NCBI RefSeq assembly: GCF_004745635.1
Contig: NZ_SRLB01000006.1
Span: forward strand, 248,001-312,000
From: Methylobacterium nonmethylotrophicum
GTDB taxonomy: Bacteria; Pseudomonadota; Alphaproteobacteria; Rhizobiales; Beijerinckiaceae
DNA: 64,000 bases
Direction of reading: 5' to 3'
Positions 63,601 to 64,000 of the stretch are shown in pieces; the stretch's first letter is position 1; each line of letters starts with the position of its first letter. The notes beneath the pieces are model-generated. The model made no database searches and was not told the origin of the DNA. It worked only from the letters and a program-made list of their open reading frames with translations. Both the position numbers and the translations under genes were made by a program.

Positions 63601-64000
63601 CCGCCGATCTCATGTAGCGCCGAGGGGGCGGTTGCGAAAGGGGGCGGAGCGGGGGATTTGCGGCGGGAATCGAGAGGGTGGGGGAGCGTCCCCTCCCGAC
63701 CGACGTTTCGGTGCCGAGGCCGGACCAGGATGAGGGATCCCGGGGCCGGGACACCCCGCCCCGCCATCGCGCGTCGCAGCGCGTCGGGATGTCGGGAGCC
63801 TGGTCCTCACACGAACAAGGCGTGTGCGAACCCCTCGCCGGCCCGCCGTCGCCTCGCCGCCACCAGAGGCCGGAGACACGACGCCCCTGAACCGATCCGG
63901 CCCGAAGCCGATGCTCGCAACCCCTCGCGGAACCGGGCCGTCCAGGGATGACGCGATCGGCTTCAACGCTGTCGCGTCACTCGTCGGGACGCGGACAGCA
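63601..64000. other. Region with no supported gene (6S RNA upstream region)
   Basis: Nothing convincing is seen in the last 400 bp. The 6S promoter should lie at about 63605-63640 (minus strand), and a fragment resembling family 2 repeats (GGGATCCCGGGG, 63733-63744) is present. zapA, which often precedes 6S RNA in alphaproteobacteria, is not recognisable here. Open frames on both strands have no family resemblance. Confidence 0.5.

Noticed and set aside
63610..63966. 118-codon minus-strand frame upstream of 6S RNA as a possible zapA
   Set aside because: No ZapA motif; Arg/Pro/Gly-rich low-complexity translation.

Overview
This 64 kb window is high-GC chromosomal DNA of an alphaproteobacterium, most likely Methylobacterium or a close relative in the Hyphomicrobiales. 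That placement is inferred from several features: an rcdA gene with CtrA-type boxes, an alphaproteobacterial 6S RNA next to 5-formyl-THF cyclo-ligase, the long duplicated dCTP deaminase, a Cys-free L31, the transaldolase/glucose-6-phosphate isomerase fusion, and three families of long palindromic intergenic repeats. There are no phage genes, transposases, CRISPR arrays, tRNAs or rRNAs, so this looks like ordinary chromosome with accessory stretches.

Layout. 1-3140 (minus): the livK-livH-livM part of a branched-chain amino-acid-type ABC importer, cut by the window edge. 3456-11260: a secreted PepSY-like protein, a secreted CMD-fold protein, a GGDEF-EAL protein, a divergent MocR/PaiB pair with a clear operator, and a LysR regulator. 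11379-17245: a DUF1445 protein and a second complete five-gene LIV-type importer. 17327-27145: an internally duplicated unknown protein, an RND efflux pump with a divergent TetR, DUF2252, SDR and patatin genes. 27560-32723: a CHASE3 hybrid histidine kinase with two receivers, and an ECF42-like sigma factor coupled to its DGPF partner.

32932-37160: an unusual cluster of a phosphoribosyltransferase-kinase fusion, a histidine phosphatase, a methyltransferase and a FemAB/GNAT acyltransferase. It looks like an uncharacterised small-molecule pathway. 37225-45174: modBC without modA, a GST, an HpcH aldolase, a hydrolase, an argE-like gene, apaG and dcd. 45550-51714: the pentose-phosphate operon tal/pgi-gnd-zwf-pgl. 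51830-55505: rpmH-rnpA-yidC-engB-DUF423. 55721-57561: a DUF1192 protein, then a CtrA-box/small-RNA-like/CtrA-box arrangement leading into rcdA, then rpmE. 57706-63600: an MsbA-like exporter, a MotA/ExbB-OmpA pair, a YmdB-type phosphoesterase, 5-formyl-THF cyclo-ligase and 6S RNA.

The most interesting items are the CtrA/sRNA/rcdA intergenic region and the PRTase-kinase cluster. Long open frames opposite real genes are common here because of GC-skewed codon use and were discarded.
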